A stretch of DNA of 64,000 nt from Acetobacter lambici (GCF_011516885.1 NZ_WOTD01000003.1:1-64000), one strand, 5' to 3'. Shown: positions 48,756 through 58,820, counted from the stretch's first letter. Translations and numbers: made by a program. Notes: a model not told the origin generated them from the letters alone.

Positions 48756-51237
48756 CCACGCTCCATGCGTCAGAAATGAAGCGGACGCCCGCAGCCCGAA
48801 CGTTGCAAATGTAATCCCTGCATCAGCAGTCCCGCCACGCAGCGCGGCCACCCCGCCATGTTCCCGAAAAGAACCGGTATGCTGGTTAAGGTACGCCATG
48901 TTGCCGAACGGTTCCAGCACACTGCGCCCCACATGGAGCCGATACCCCAGCTCACCAAACCCCTGCGCGGTGCCGCCGTCATACTGACTGGACAAGGTAT
49001 TGCCAAACCCCGCAAACGCCACCTTGCGTGAAAGGGAAAGCAGGTTCCACGTGTAACCTGCCCCCACATGCAGGGTCCATCCACCCCAGTGTGCCCCTAC
49101 ATACCCCCCCAGTGATATGTTGTTGCTCTGGCCGGAGGAACTCCGCCCTCCGCCATCCACCATGGAACGGCCATAGCTGACCAACCCACCAGCACGCCAC
49201 AGACCGCGCTCCCCCAACGACGTATCCACCCCCATTATAAAGCCAGAGGTGGAATGACTCAGACTGGCGGCGTTGCCATCGCCACTATTATGACCAAATC
49301 CACCATAGGCCTCGCTCCACATCACGGTCTGCGCGCGAGTACATCCCTCACTTTGCAGAACATGACCCTGATGGACCGACGCCGCGCGCAGACCACTCTG
49401 TGCCCACCCGTTATCGCACCACGCGCCTGCCAAGCGGTCAGATACGGCCTGCCGCATGTACTGGGCATCCTGCAAAAGAACCGTGCGTATGGATGCATGA
49501 ATTTCGCCCGACAAAGTATCCAGCGCCGCATCAACCGCGCGCACACCCCCCAGTTGCACCACCGCACGCACAACAGAACTGGTCAGTGCCACCCCCTGCA
49601 ATCCATTCCCCGCAGCCTGCTGGTTACGTGTGCGCGCCACGGCGGAAAAGGGCACAGTATTGCGCAGCAATTGCAAATTAACTGTATCTGCTGTGTACAA
49701 CAGGGTTGGCGTTAAAAATGGATAGATATTCGCCTGAGCAGCATCCACCCCATCATACTGCCCACTCACACCCATGGCTGCGGATAACAAAGTATATTGC
49801 TCGCCGTAATGCAGGTTTTGCACACCCGGCAGTTGCACGGTGCCACCAGACAAGGTGGCAGCCCCCGTCACCCGGAGCGCTGGCTGAGTGGTGGACAGGT
49901 TATTGAGCTGCAAGGTGGAACCCTGCGCCATGGCCAGATCCCCTGTTATGGTCAACGAACCACCATGGCTGGCTGTTCCGGGCGACAGGGTTGCACCGGA
50001 ATAAACGGTGGTTGTGCCCACACTCCCCTCCCCGGCCAGTGTTGCACCATTGATTACACTAACTGCACTGGCCACTCCACCATCAACCTCCAGCGCGCCA
50101 GACTGCACCTCCGTCGCCCCGGCATAGGTATTAACCCCCGAGAGAATAAGCGTGCCCTGCCCCGCCTTGGCCAGCCCCCCCGTCGCCCGCCAGTGTACCT
50201 GACAGCACTGCTGTTCTGCCATTTGTATCCAACGTGGACTGCACACCGCCTGTCAGTTGCATATCCATTGCCGTGTTCAGACCAGAATTGATAAGTTTGA
50301 TGGCTCCACCAGACAAAACCAGATTTGATTGTCCACCCACCCCCTCCTGATCCAGAAGAGCGCTGGCCGTTTGACCGTTTTCCACCTTGTCGCCCAGTTC
50401 CAGCGTACCGCCGGATTGTAAAATCAGACTGCCGGTACCATCCGTCCCATCTCCTCCAAAAGAGATCTGCCCGTCCACAACCAGCCTTCCGCCATTGCTG
50501 ATTTGCGTTGTACCGCTCCCTCCATCGCCCCCCGAACCACCATTCACGTAGTAATCCTGCACCACGTGCAAAAGAGAGTCCGGGCCATCAACCGTTACGG
50601 CGCCCTCTCCATTGCCGTACAGGCCCACAGCCACCGTTCCGACCTGAACATGCCCACCATCCGTTACACTCAGTCCGCCGTAGGTTGTCTGTCCCGTATT
50701 GTAAAACGGACTACCTGCATTGCCATTATCCCCAGTTCCCACCACCAGAATACTGTCTGGGGACGTGACAATCCGTGATCCCGCACCGGAAACATTGATA
50801 AGACCATCTCCCCCACTCCAGCCTGCCTGTATAACAGTGTGGTTCAGCAGCACGCTCCCCCCATCCTGAATGGAAAGAGTGCTGGTCCCCGCTATTTTGT
50901 ACCCAACAAAAACCTGTCTTTGGGATACAAGCGTGGCGCCAGTTCCCACCACCTGAAGTGTCGCCCCTCCATCCACACAGACAGGAGAGACAAAATACTG
51001 GCTGGAACAGTTGCTGGCACCAGAAAAACTTTCCGAACCGTTAACAGTGTACGTGTTATTGCTCCCGACCAGATACAAACCCGCCTCCGCACAGGCGATC
51101 TGCCGGGTTGCCACGTTCAACACAACCACAATGAAAACCGGCCCGAACACGATGGCCGCACGTGTCATTACGCGGGTAAACAGGACTGCGTTTGTCCTGT
51201 TTACCCGCGTAAAAAAGCCTGCATGATCAAAAGCCAT
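48744..51237 (-). pseudogene. AidA-type autotransporter, frameshifted and 3'-truncated
   Basis: The first frame (51237 to about 50180) has an extended signal region (about 50 residues) and a Gly/Ser-rich beta-helix passenger (GGDGLINVSGAGSR, GGRLVVDG). A run of seven G at 50175-50181 (minus strand) shifts the frame; with six G it would continue GDGG into LAKAGQGTLILSGVNTYAG. The second frame has the autotransporter-repeat motif, a passenger end, and most of the outer-membrane barrel (from VMWSEAYGGFGHNSG). Homology stops at SFLTHGAWVTPR near 48755, where a normal barrel would continue about 100 more residues to a terminal aromatic. So there are two lesions: a frameshift and loss of the 3' end into the GMC remnant. 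Confidence 0.82.
51168..51212. repeat. Perfect 19-base hairpin inside the autotransporter signal region
   Basis: TTACGCGGGTAAACAGGAC (51168-51186) and its exact reverse complement (51194-51212) are separated by seven bases (TGCGTTT). The hairpin falls within codons about 9-24 of the autotransporter, so the mRNA would fold strongly right after the start codon. On the protein level it yields the near-repeat FTRVNR / LFTRVM. It is not followed by a T-run in the gene's direction. Confidence 0.85.
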
Positions 51238-51619
51238 GCGCCTGTATTCCTTATCAGATTAGATGAAATTCTCCGTGAATCTAGATTTATGCTAAACACA
51301 TCCGGAGATATATTGAGCGTTAAAAAAACGCTTATTGCTGTTTATCGAATGTTTTTGTTTCTGTATTAATTGATTATAAATACTGTTGTTTGAATTTTAT
51401 TGACTTAATTATTTTTGTTCTTAAATTACAAACTGAATTTACGCTTATTCCCAGCCTCAAACCACAACATTAAACCACCACTCCCTCCCACACGAAAATA
51501 CTCTGGCCCTTGGCTACAACCCACACCCATCTGGAAATGCAGCCATGCAACAGAAAGCCTTTCCACCTCGAACACTCTGACTGCATCAGAAAACGGAACC
51601 ACCAGAAAGGACTCTCCCC
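51238..51619. other. Divergent intergenic region upstream of autotransporter and DedA genes
   Basis: About 380 bases, A+T rich at 51290-51430. It must hold promoters in both directions, but none is clear. A plus-strand 134-codon frame from 51415 runs through it into the DedA gene in another phase and has no recognisable protein features. Confidence 0.35.
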
Positions 51620-52255
51620 CTGCTACATCATCTGGATACGCTGCTTCAGCATTACGGTTACGGCATCGTGACCCTGCTTGTCCTGATGGAGAGCATGGGC
51701 CTGCCCGTTCCGGCCGAAACCTGCATCATCACCGCATCACTTTACTGCCTCAAAACCCACCATCTGGCCATTCAGGGGGTTGCTCTGGCTGCCATTGCCG
51801 GGGCGATTATCGGGGATAATTTTGGTTATCTGATCGGGCGGCATTTCGGGCTACCACTCCTGCAAAAACATGGGAGGAAGGTCGGCCTGACCCCGGAACG
51901 GCTTGTTCTTGGCCAGTATCTGTTTCGCCACCATGGGAGCGCCATTGTTTTTTTGGGGCGGTTTGTCTCTGTCCTGCGCGTCTTTGTGGCCCTGCTGGCT
52001 GGGGCATGCAACATGCACTGGAAGCGCTTCATGCTTTTTAACGCGCTGGGCGGCACGTGCTGGGCTGGCGGATATACGATGGGCACCTACCTGCTGGGAC
52101 GCAAAATATCCGAAGTTTCCGGCCCAACAGGTATAGCCATAGGTGTGTTGACCGTTATTGGTCTGCTTGGCTCGGGTCTCTTCTTACGTAAAAACGAAAA
52201 ACATCTGACACAACTCGCGCTTGCTGAAGAAAAAACTCTGGCCTCTCCCACTTAA
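51620..52255 (+). CDS. DedA-family membrane protein
   Basis: 211 residues if read from CTG 51620, or 195 from GTG 51668. The homology clearly begins before the GTG: codons from 51620 read LLHHLDTLLQHYGYGIV, matching the usual DedA N-terminus, and AAGGA lies 7 bases before the CTG, while a TGA lies upstream with no ATG/GTG/TTG between. Family marks are ESMGLPVPAET, IGDNFGYLIGRHFG and FLGRFVSVLRVFVALLAG (the conserved Arg). DedA proteins act in polyprenyl-phosphate or lipid flipping and membrane homeostasis. It probably initiates at CTG. Confidence 0.85.
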   Translation: MLHHLDTLLQHYGYGIVTLLVLMESMGLPVPAETCIITASLYCLKTHHLAIQGVALAAIAGAIIGDNFGYLIGRHFGLPLLQKHGRKVGLTPERLVLGQYLFRHHGSAIVFLGRFVSVLRVFVALLAGACNMHWKRFMLFNALGGTCWAGGYTMGTYLLGRKISEVSGPTGIAIGVLTVIGLLGSGLFLRKNEKHLTQLALAEEKTLASPT

Positions 52256-52424
52256 AACATAGCCGCACCGGCCGGGTGATCCTGCCGTTACCCCCAGATG
52301 AGTGAGGTGGTTGACGATATTGTGAAACGGTTCCGTTTCGTTTATTTGTAAGCCTGACTCCAACCTCGTCATCACGATAGCAAGGCTTTACCGGCATGGG
52401 GGTAACACACTATGGGCAAGATCA

Positions 52425-53156
52425 TTGGCAGAACATTCCACTGCTGTTCGTGCGGTAACCAGCAACGTGCTGCACGTTAACCCCCTGCACCACCCGCAAC
52501 ATTCTGGCGCCCTTTGCCCAAGCTCTCCGCACATTCTGATGGCGGAAGCCTTTTCCGCGCTGGAACGAATCTGGACTGATCTTAAAAAACCCGCAAAAAG
52601 CGTTGTGTTCCGGCAAGGTGAAAGTGCCGATTTTATTTACTTCATCCAATCTGGAGCACTCAGGCTGGACTACCAGCTTGAGGATGGCCGCAATCTGGTG
52701 CTCGACTTTTTGTGGCCAGACAGGTTTTTCGGCATTGTGGAAAACGAGGTTTACGCCTGGTCAGCCATTGCACTTGTGGACGTTCATCTCAAACGCCTGC
52801 GCCGTAGCGCCGTACAGGCCCTTACACAGGACTATCCGGGTGTCATGGACCTGCTGCTCAAGCAGAAAACGGCCTCCCTTATGGCGGCCAAAAACCATAT
52901 TATTCTTATGTCCTGCCCAACAGCGACAAGCAAACTGATCGGTTTTTTACTGGATTACAGCAAACGGCCCGAATATTTTGACCGCACCACACAGGTGCTG
53001 ACACTGGTGATGAGCCGCAAGGACATTGCCGATTATCTGGGTATGACTTTTGAAACAACCAGCAGAATTTTCAAATATCTGGAAACCAGAAACTATATAA
53101 AAAAAATCAACCACCGGCAGATACAGCTTAACACCCACATGCTGCTGGAGGCATAA
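52425..53156 (+). CDS. Crp/Fnr-family transcription regulator, FixK-like
   Basis: 243 residues. A cyclic-nucleotide-type sensor barrel (about 50-160; FRQGESADFIYFIQSGALRL) leads into a dimer helix and a C-terminal HTH MSRKDIADYLGMTFETTSR, whose E-T-x-S-R recognition helix is FNR/FixK-like. The four-Cys cluster of oxygen-sensing FNR is absent; only one Cys (ALCPSS) lies near the N-terminus. The start is uncertain: TTG 52425 or ATG 52539 (MAEAFSALERIW). Such regulators often control microaerobic respiration. Targets were not identified. Confidence 0.8.
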   Translation: MAEHSTAVRAVTSNVLHVNPLHHPQHSGALCPSSPHILMAEAFSALERIWTDLKKPAKSVVFRQGESADFIYFIQSGALRLDYQLEDGRNLVLDFLWPDRFFGIVENEVYAWSAIALVDVHLKRLRRSAVQALTQDYPGVMDLLLKQKTASLMAAKNHIILMSCPTATSKLIGFLLDYSKRPEYFDRTTQVLTLVMSRKDIADYLGMTFETTSRIFKYLETRNYIKKINHRQIQLNTHMLLEA

Positions 53157-53520
53157 GATACGCAAATATAAACTCTTGGCCATCTTTGCCGTCAGGCGGG
53201 CCACTCATTCCATCTGGCCCCTATTTTTATGCGGAATTCTGGTTTTCTCTTATTTGCCGTTTTTATCAATACAGTGAAGTCTCTCAGTTTTTCAGAGATT
53301 TTTAGCAGGCATAGCCATCCTGCGCCCCTGCGGGGCCGCCAGAATTCAACTCTCACTGGCAACAATCAGCACAAGCCCTAACCGGGATTGATGCCTGTAT
53401 GGATGGGTCGCCAAATTGGCATATCTACCCCGGGGCAATTCCCGTTAAATCACTGCTTCGTTACCGGTTGGACGTTCAAAACACAGTCGTCTCAGACCGG
53501 CCACACGAGGATCGGTCAGG
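53157..53520. other. Gap upstream of the large porin gene
   Basis: 364 bases with several short GC-rich inverted repeats (for example around 53180-53210 and 53320-53340) but no gene. It presumably holds the porin promoter and leader. Confidence 0.35.
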
Positions 53521-55386
53521 GTGAAAAAACAGTCTTTTCCACATAATCGCAAGCAGGAGCTTTGGTACTTTGGACTGTCCTGCGCCATAGGCTGCATGAC
53601 GTGCCTCCCCCGGTCCGCACAGGCGGACAGTAGTGCTGAGATCGCGCAACTCCGCAGTATGGTGCTGCAACTTCAGGCACAGGTCAAAGACCTGCAAAAA
53701 AGCCAGAAAGTAACCCATGCCGCCCTGCGCCATCTGCCCGGTGGGGAACAGAACCACACAGGCCAATATGCTCCCGGCCTGCGGTCGGCTGGCGCGGCAA
53801 AAACACATGCCGCATCCCTGCCACCCATGACCAACCCAGGGGCCGGGGAACTGGCAGGTCCGGTCCGCATAAATGACCAGCCAGTCGAGCCATTTTCCGC
53901 CGACCCCACGCCGACCACCGTAGCGCAAGAACCGCAGAGCGTTAAAAGTATCAACCTGTCTTCTTCCAGCCCGACGGCACTGACCCAGACGGAAGTGGAC
54001 AGTCTGCCCCCTATTTTTAAAATTGGTTCAGTCTCGGTCAAACTTGGTGGATTTGTGGATATGTCCAATATCTACCGTGACAAAAACCTGACCGCAGGCC
54101 CCGCCACCCCTTGGGGCGCATTCCCCTATTCCGGCAACCCCAATGCCCACGCCTCCGAATACCGCCCTACCGCCCAGTTAAGCCGCTTCAGCCTGCTGAT
54201 AGAGGGCAAGCCGGCAAGAGGTGTGACCGTTGAAGCCTATGTGGAAAGCGATTTTGGGGGCTCTGGCAGCAATTCCAACGCAGTGCAGACCAACAGCTAC
54301 GTGCCCAGAATGCGGCAGGCTTATCTGGCGGCGGATGACCGGGACCTCGGTCTGCACTTTCTGGCTGGTCAGGCATGGAGCCTGACCACGGGCTACACCA
54401 ACACCCTGCTGCGCAGGCATGAGCAGCTCCCCCCGGTTGTGGACAGCAACCTTATTCCCGGTGTTACCTTCACCCGTGTTCCGCAGGTGCGCTTTATCAA
54501 GGACTTCCACCGCAAATGGTGGCTTGGCCTGTCGGTTGAAACCCCACAGGCAACCCTTGGGTTTGATGATTCCACACTGGATTCGGGGGGGAACCTTCCC
54601 CCAGCCATGGGCCAGACCTCTGGCCCACACGTGATCTATAACAGCACAGGCACAGGCATGCTGGACCCCGAAGCCCATTACAGCCTTGATGCCGCGCCGG
54701 ATATTGTTCTCAAAACTGCGGTTGATACCTCTGTTGGCCATTACGAACTGTACGGTCTGGCACGGTGGTTCCGTACCATTGTTGTCAATGGTGGCGGCAG
54801 TGGTGGGCTTGGTGGTCAGGCCCACTCACGCGTGGCATTTGGCGGGGGCGTTGGCGGCTCCATGGCCGTACCACTCCTGTCTGGAAAAATGCAGCTTGTG
54901 GGCGATGTACTGGCTGGCAAAGGGATCGGCCGGTATGGTCCCAGCCAGTTGCCTGACATGACTTTACGCAGCACTGGTGCTCCCGCCCCCCTGCGCGAGA
55001 TTATTGGCTCCGTTGGCCTGATCGGTCACCCAACAGACAATCTGCTGCTTTACACCTATGGCGGTGTGGAAGCCGCGCACCGCGCGGTTTATGAGGGCGC
55101 GGATGGCAGCTATTATGGCTACGGCTCCCCCAACGCCAAACTTTCAGGCTGTTCTCTTATGTTGGGGGTTTGCAATGCCCAGACCCAATCGCTCATATCC
55201 TACACAATGGGCGGATGGTGGCACCTTTTGGACGGCCACTACGGCAGCGTTATGGCAGGCCTGCAATACACCTACGTGCGCAAGTTTGCCTTCCGCGGAG
55301 TTACGGATTCCGGAACGTCCACCCGCCCGACCGTAAACGGCAACACAGTTTTTGTGACCTTCCGGTACTACCCTTTCCAGAACTGA
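53521..55386 (+). CDS. Outer-membrane porin with N-terminal coiled coil
   Basis: 621 residues from GTG 53521. A signal peptide ends near SAQADSS. A short coiled-coil segment follows (AEIAQLRSMVLQLQAQVKDLQK), like the trimerising stalk of SLH-less porins, then a Pro/Thr linker and a long strand-rich barrel beginning FKIGSVSVKLGGFVDM and ending in aromatic residues (FVTFRYYPFQN). The substrate is unknown. The next gene is convergent; a small hairpin GGGGCTG/CAGCCCC sits directly after the stop (55387-55410). Confidence 0.8.
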   Translation: MKKQSFPHNRKQELWYFGLSCAIGCMTCLPRSAQADSSAEIAQLRSMVLQLQAQVKDLQKSQKVTHAALRHLPGGEQNHTGQYAPGLRSAGAAKTHAASLPPMTNPGAGELAGPVRINDQPVEPFSADPTPTTVAQEPQSVKSINLSSSSPTALTQTEVDSLPPIFKIGSVSVKLGGFVDMSNIYRDKNLTAGPATPWGAFPYSGNPNAHASEYRPTAQLSRFSLLIEGKPARGVTVEAYVESDFGGSGSNSNAVQTNSYVPRMRQAYLAADDRDLGLHFLAGQAWSLTTGYTNTLLRRHEQLPPVVDSNLIPGVTFTRVPQVRFIKDFHRKWWLGLSVETPQATLGFDDSTLDSGGNLPPAMGQTSGPHVIYNSTGTGMLDPEAHYSLDAAPDIVLKTAVDTSVGHYELYGLARWFRTIVVNGGGSGGLGGQAHSRVAFGGGVGGSMAVPLLSGKMQLVGDVLAGKGIGRYGPSQLPDMTLRSTGAPAPLREIIGSVGLIGHPTDNLLLYTYGGVEAAHRAVYEGADGSYYGYGSPNAKLSGCSLMLGVCNAQTQSLISYTMGGWWHLLDGHYGSVMAGLQYTYVRKFAFRGVTDSGTSTRPTVNGNTVFVTFRYYPFQN

Positions 55387-55536
55387 GGGGCTGATATCTG
55401 AGCCAGCCCCCCCTACCCGACCAGTCGCTTCGTGCCCTCATGAACATGAACCCGACGGACCAAAAGAAAAACCGCAAAGACGAGGCAACCAGCCCCGACC
55501 TTGCGGTCATATCCGCTCACATATCCGGCCCCGGAC

Positions 55537-56829
55537 TTAATCCAGCCGCACGGGGGGGCGAATAAAGGTTTCAATTTTGTCCGCAAAAATGGAAGCCAGA
55601 CCACGCAGCCATCCGTACAGTTCAACCTGATGTTTTCTGTAAAGCATCATGTGACCAATACGGGCGGAAAGCCCCCGCATAAAGCCGCCACCCAACACGC
55701 GCCCACCTGGCAGGGCGGCCCAACCATTATAATTGCCCAAAGCAACAATGGCCCCCTTGTTATGGAAAATACATGAAGGCACCACCGTGCCATGTTCAAT
55801 CCATGCGGGCAGATGTTTGGCAAGATGAATAGCCTGCTGCCGGGCAACCTGCGCGGTGGCAGGCAACGGGTCGTCTACAATAAAGGAGCAGTCCCCCATT
55901 GCAAAAATCCGGTCGTCATCCACAGAGCTCAGGTTGGATTTAACCTGAATCTGGCCCGAACGGTTGAGCGAGAGCCCACCATAAGCACGGGTTACTTCCG
56001 GTGCACGAACCCCAGCCGCCCACACCCGCAGCGTTGCAGGCACATGCGTGCCATCTTTGAGAATAAAGCCGGTCTCGTCCGCTCCTGCCACTCTGGCGGA
56101 TGTGCGCACCGTAACCCCAATACGCTCCAGTTCCTGCTGTGCGGCGGCTGATACGGATTCGGGAAAAGCAGGTAGAATACGAACACCAGACTGGAGCAGC
56201 GTAATGCTTAGCTTGGGTGGCTCCTTGCCAAAGGCGTGCAGGCTGACCGGGTCCACAATTTCGAGCGATTTGTGCAGTTCCGCAGCAAGCTGTGTGCCCG
56301 TGGCACCCCCGCCAACAATGGCAATATCGAGCTTGGACGTGTTAGCAAAAGCCTTGAGCAGTTCCATACGAAACTTCTCGTTAAAAGAATTGGCTTCCAC
56401 CAGATTATCAATAAACAGGCAGTTTTCCTTAACACCGGGCGTGCCAAAATCGTTCGCACAACTGCCCACCGCCAGCACAATGGCATCATAGGTCAGCGTC
56501 CGGCTTTCCAGCACGGGGGTCCCATCGGATGCATGGAAGGGGCTTAGGGTGACCTCCCGTTTCTCCCGGTCCAAGGATACGACCTCACCCGGCCAGAATT
56601 CAAAATGATTGCCGCTGGCCTGAGACATAAAACTGATGCGGTCATTCTCGTTCATGACCGTGCCTGCCGCAAAACAATGCAACATGGGCTTCCATACATG
56701 GCAGAAGCTCTTATCCACCAGAGTAATGCGGGCCTTCCCCTGCCTGCCCAGAGTTTTGCCCAGACGCGTTGCAAGAGCCAGCCCGGCCACACCACCGCCA
56801 ACAATAAGAATTTCAGACCTGGACGACAT
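55537..56829 (-). CDS. ndh: Type II NADH dehydrogenase
   Basis: 430 residues from ATG 56829 (MSSRSEILIVGGGVAGLALATRLG); the frame is open upstream, but homology begins here. Two Rossmann motifs, for FAD (GGGVAG) and NADH (IVGGGATGTQLAAEL), and the FAD-end motif IFAMGDCSFI are visible, and the C-terminus is amphipathic (RGLASIFADKIETFIRPP). This non-pumping dehydrogenase passes electrons from NADH to ubiquinone. Its high-rate respiration would also help lower intracellular oxygen (inference). Confidence 0.92.
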   Translation of the reverse strand: MSSRSEILIVGGGVAGLALATRLGKTLGRQGKARITLVDKSFCHVWKPMLHCFAAGTVMNENDRISFMSQASGNHFEFWPGEVVSLDREKREVTLSPFHASDGTPVLESRTLTYDAIVLAVGSCANDFGTPGVKENCLFIDNLVEANSFNEKFRMELLKAFANTSKLDIAIVGGGATGTQLAAELHKSLEIVDPVSLHAFGKEPPKLSITLLQSGVRILPAFPESVSAAAQQELERIGVTVRTSARVAGADETGFILKDGTHVPATLRVWAAGVRAPEVTRAYGGLSLNRSGQIQVKSNLSSVDDDRIFAMGDCSFIVDDPLPATAQVARQQAIHLAKHLPAWIEHGTVVPSCIFHNKGAIVALGNYNGWAALPGGRVLGGGFMRGLSARIGHMMLYRKHQVELYGWLRGLASIFADKIETFIRPPVRLD

Positions 56830-56990
56830 CGGTTTTACAAACCTCTTTAAAAAAACGCAGAATGGAAGAGAAGACACACAGACGCAGCGGGTTTTCCGCT
56901 TGGAAAACACAGTAGAATTATTTTGATCTGGGAGTTTTTTACCGATATTTTTTAGAAAAATATCAAGTATAGGTCGTATGTTTTTTGAAT

Positions 56991-57018
56991 CCCCGGTGGA
57001 ATTTAACTTCCACCGGGG
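56991..57018. terminator. Strong hairpin after the aldehyde dehydrogenase gene
   Basis: CCCCGGTGGAA (56991-57001) and TTCCACCGGGG (57008-57018) form a perfect 11-base stem with a 6-base loop, beginning 11 bases after the dehydrogenase stop on the minus strand. In that direction it is followed by ATTCAAAAAA rather than a U-tract, so it may end transcription by another route or stabilise the 3' end. Confidence 0.55.
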
Positions 57019-57028
57019 GGGGTATGCG

Positions 57029-58420
57029 TTAGAACGGTGCGTCAATATCAACCGTGTTGATCAGCTTGTGATTGATAAATTCCTTAATCCCAAGCCCGAT
57101 CAGTTCACGCCCGTAACCGGAGCGAGCAATGCCCCCAAACGGCAGATCCGCTTTTGGTACCAGCGGGTGGTTGATAAACACCATGCCAGTGCGGATCCGT
57201 GCCGCCACACGCGCCCCGCGCGCCTCATCACGCGTAAAGACCGAGCCACCCAGACCATAAGGCGAATCATTGGCAATACGCACGGCGTCGTTTTCGTCTT
57301 TTGCGCGGTAAAGCTGTGTAACAGGACCAAAAAACTCCCAATGACGGGCTTCGTTATTCTCATCCAGACCTGTCATGAGCAGCGGCTGGAAAAACGCACC
57401 TTTGCCCGGAACAGCCGCGCCAATCACTTCCACCTTCGCACCGTGGCTCATGGCCCGTGTCACCTGATCGTGCAGATCATCTTTGGCTGCCTGCGAAGAG
57501 AGCGGTGCCAGCGTGGTGGAAGGGTCCATCGGGTCGCCTGCCTTAAGTTCGGCAACACCCTTTTTGTACAGTTCCAGAAAACGATCATACACCGCGTCTG
57601 CTACAATCAGGCGTTTAGCGGACACGCAAACCTGACCAGCATTCCAATGGCGGCCAAGCACTGCCCATTTTACGGCTTTTTCCACATCGGCATCGTCCAG
57701 AACAATAAAGGCGTCTGCCCCGCCAAGTTCCATGGTCGCTTTTTTAAGCGCCTTACCAGCCGTGCCAGCAATAATAACCCCAGCACCTTCGGACCCCGTC
57801 AGGGCCACACCGCATACGCGGGGGTCATTCAAAATCATGGCCGTATGGGGGCGGGCAGCATACAGGTTGCGGAACAGACCTTTGGGCAGGCCAGCTTCTT
57901 CCATCAGGGCCTGACAGGCGGCGGCACACTGCGGCAGGTTGGACGCATGCTTGAGTAGCACGGCATTCCCCGCGGAAAGCTGCGGCGCAATAATGCGGAC
58001 AACCTGATAGAATGGGAAGTTCCAAGGTTCAATTGCCAGCACAATGCCCAGCGGTTCATGCACCAGAATTGCTTTGCCTTCCGACGGGTCGGCAACGGGC
58101 AGGGCTTCAGGCTTGAGCAGTTCTTCGGCGAACTTGGCGTAATATTCAAAAATTTCGGCTGAAAGAATGACTTCCTTTTTGGATTCTTCGAACAGCTTAC
58201 CCATTTCCAGCGTGCCAAGCAGGGCGTATTTATCCACATCCCGGCGCAAAATGGCAGCAGCCGCGTTCATGATCCGCGCACGTTCGGCAAAGGATGTTTC
58301 GCGCCAGCTTTCATAAGCTGCGTGGGCCTGCGTCAGGGCAAGCTGAACTTCCGCATCGGTTGCATCGGGGAACGTGGCTAGAACTTCGCCCGTATAGGGG
58401 TTTGTTGTCGCGTAGGCCAT
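57029..58420 (-). CDS. NAD(P)-dependent succinate-semialdehyde-type aldehyde dehydrogenase
   Basis: 463 residues from ATG 58420, with GAGGA directly upstream; the frame is open further but unlike the family. Active-site residues are the Glu in MELGGADAFIVL and the Cys in NAGQVCVSAKR. EPWNFPFYQVVRIIAPQL and the C-terminal FGGIARSGYGRELI place it near the GabD/Sad group, although some of these oxidise other aldehydes. Two operator-like palindromes lie upstream and a TetR gene follows in the upstream direction, suggesting control by a reactive-aldehyde- or quinone-type sensor. Confidence 0.88.
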   Translation of the reverse strand: MAYATTNPYTGEVLATFPDATDAEVQLALTQAHAAYESWRETSFAERARIMNAAAAILRRDVDKYALLGTLEMGKLFEESKKEVILSAEIFEYYAKFAEELLKPEALPVADPSEGKAILVHEPLGIVLAIEPWNFPFYQVVRIIAPQLSAGNAVLLKHASNLPQCAAACQALMEEAGLPKGLFRNLYAARPHTAMILNDPRVCGVALTGSEGAGVIIAGTAGKALKKATMELGGADAFIVLDDADVEKAVKWAVLGRHWNAGQVCVSAKRLIVADAVYDRFLELYKKGVAELKAGDPMDPSTTLAPLSSQAAKDDLHDQVTRAMSHGAKVEVIGAAVPGKGAFFQPLLMTGLDENNEARHWEFFGPVTQLYRAKDENDAVRIANDSPYGLGGSVFTRDEARGARVAARIRTGMVFINHPLVPKADLPFGGIARSGYGRELIGLGIKEFINHKLINTVDIDAPF

Positions 58421-58520
58421 TTTTTCCTCACAAGTATTAAAGGTATCCAAGGCAGACATATAGACAGCCTGCCCTGCATCCCGTTGCCAGACCAAACTGA
58501 CATACGGGAGGACTGTAAAG

Positions 58521-58536
58521 TAGACCGGTCGACTTA
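58521..58536. promoter_or_regulatory. TetR operator-like palindrome, site A
   Basis: TAGACCGGTCGACTTA, about 100 bases upstream of the aldehyde dehydrogenase start. It shares the TAGACCGRTC core with two other sites near the TetR gene. Confidence 0.55.
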
Positions 58537-58715
58537 TATGCTCGCAAATAAGAAGGAGACATCCCGCCGCCGCTTCCATTTGCCTGCAACTCGCAACAAG
58601 AGTGCACGACCATAACTCTGCACAACAAACATGCCCGCCAAAACCGGACCCTGTTGGTCTGTGCTGTTCATGTTGTCTATATATGTATGGATATAGATGC
58701 GGTCAACGTAGAAAA

Positions 58716-58731
58716 TAGACCGATCGTCTCA
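58716..58731. promoter_or_regulatory. TetR operator-like palindrome, site B
   Basis: TAGACCGATCGTCTCA, about 105 bases past the end of the TetR gene and 296 upstream of the dehydrogenase start. Its core GACCGATCGTC is nearly self-complementary. Confidence 0.55.
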
Positions 58732-58820
58732 TACCCGCCCTGCATGTCGCGCACAGGGCTGTAAATAAAGACTTTAAAAAAAGACCTCTGCGGTGCCGTT
58801 TACCACGCCACGCCGCCCGA

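Noticed and set aside
51415-51819. 134-codon plus-strand frame overlapping the DedA gene
   Set aside because: It lies in another phase of the clearly coding DedA region and has no features of its own.
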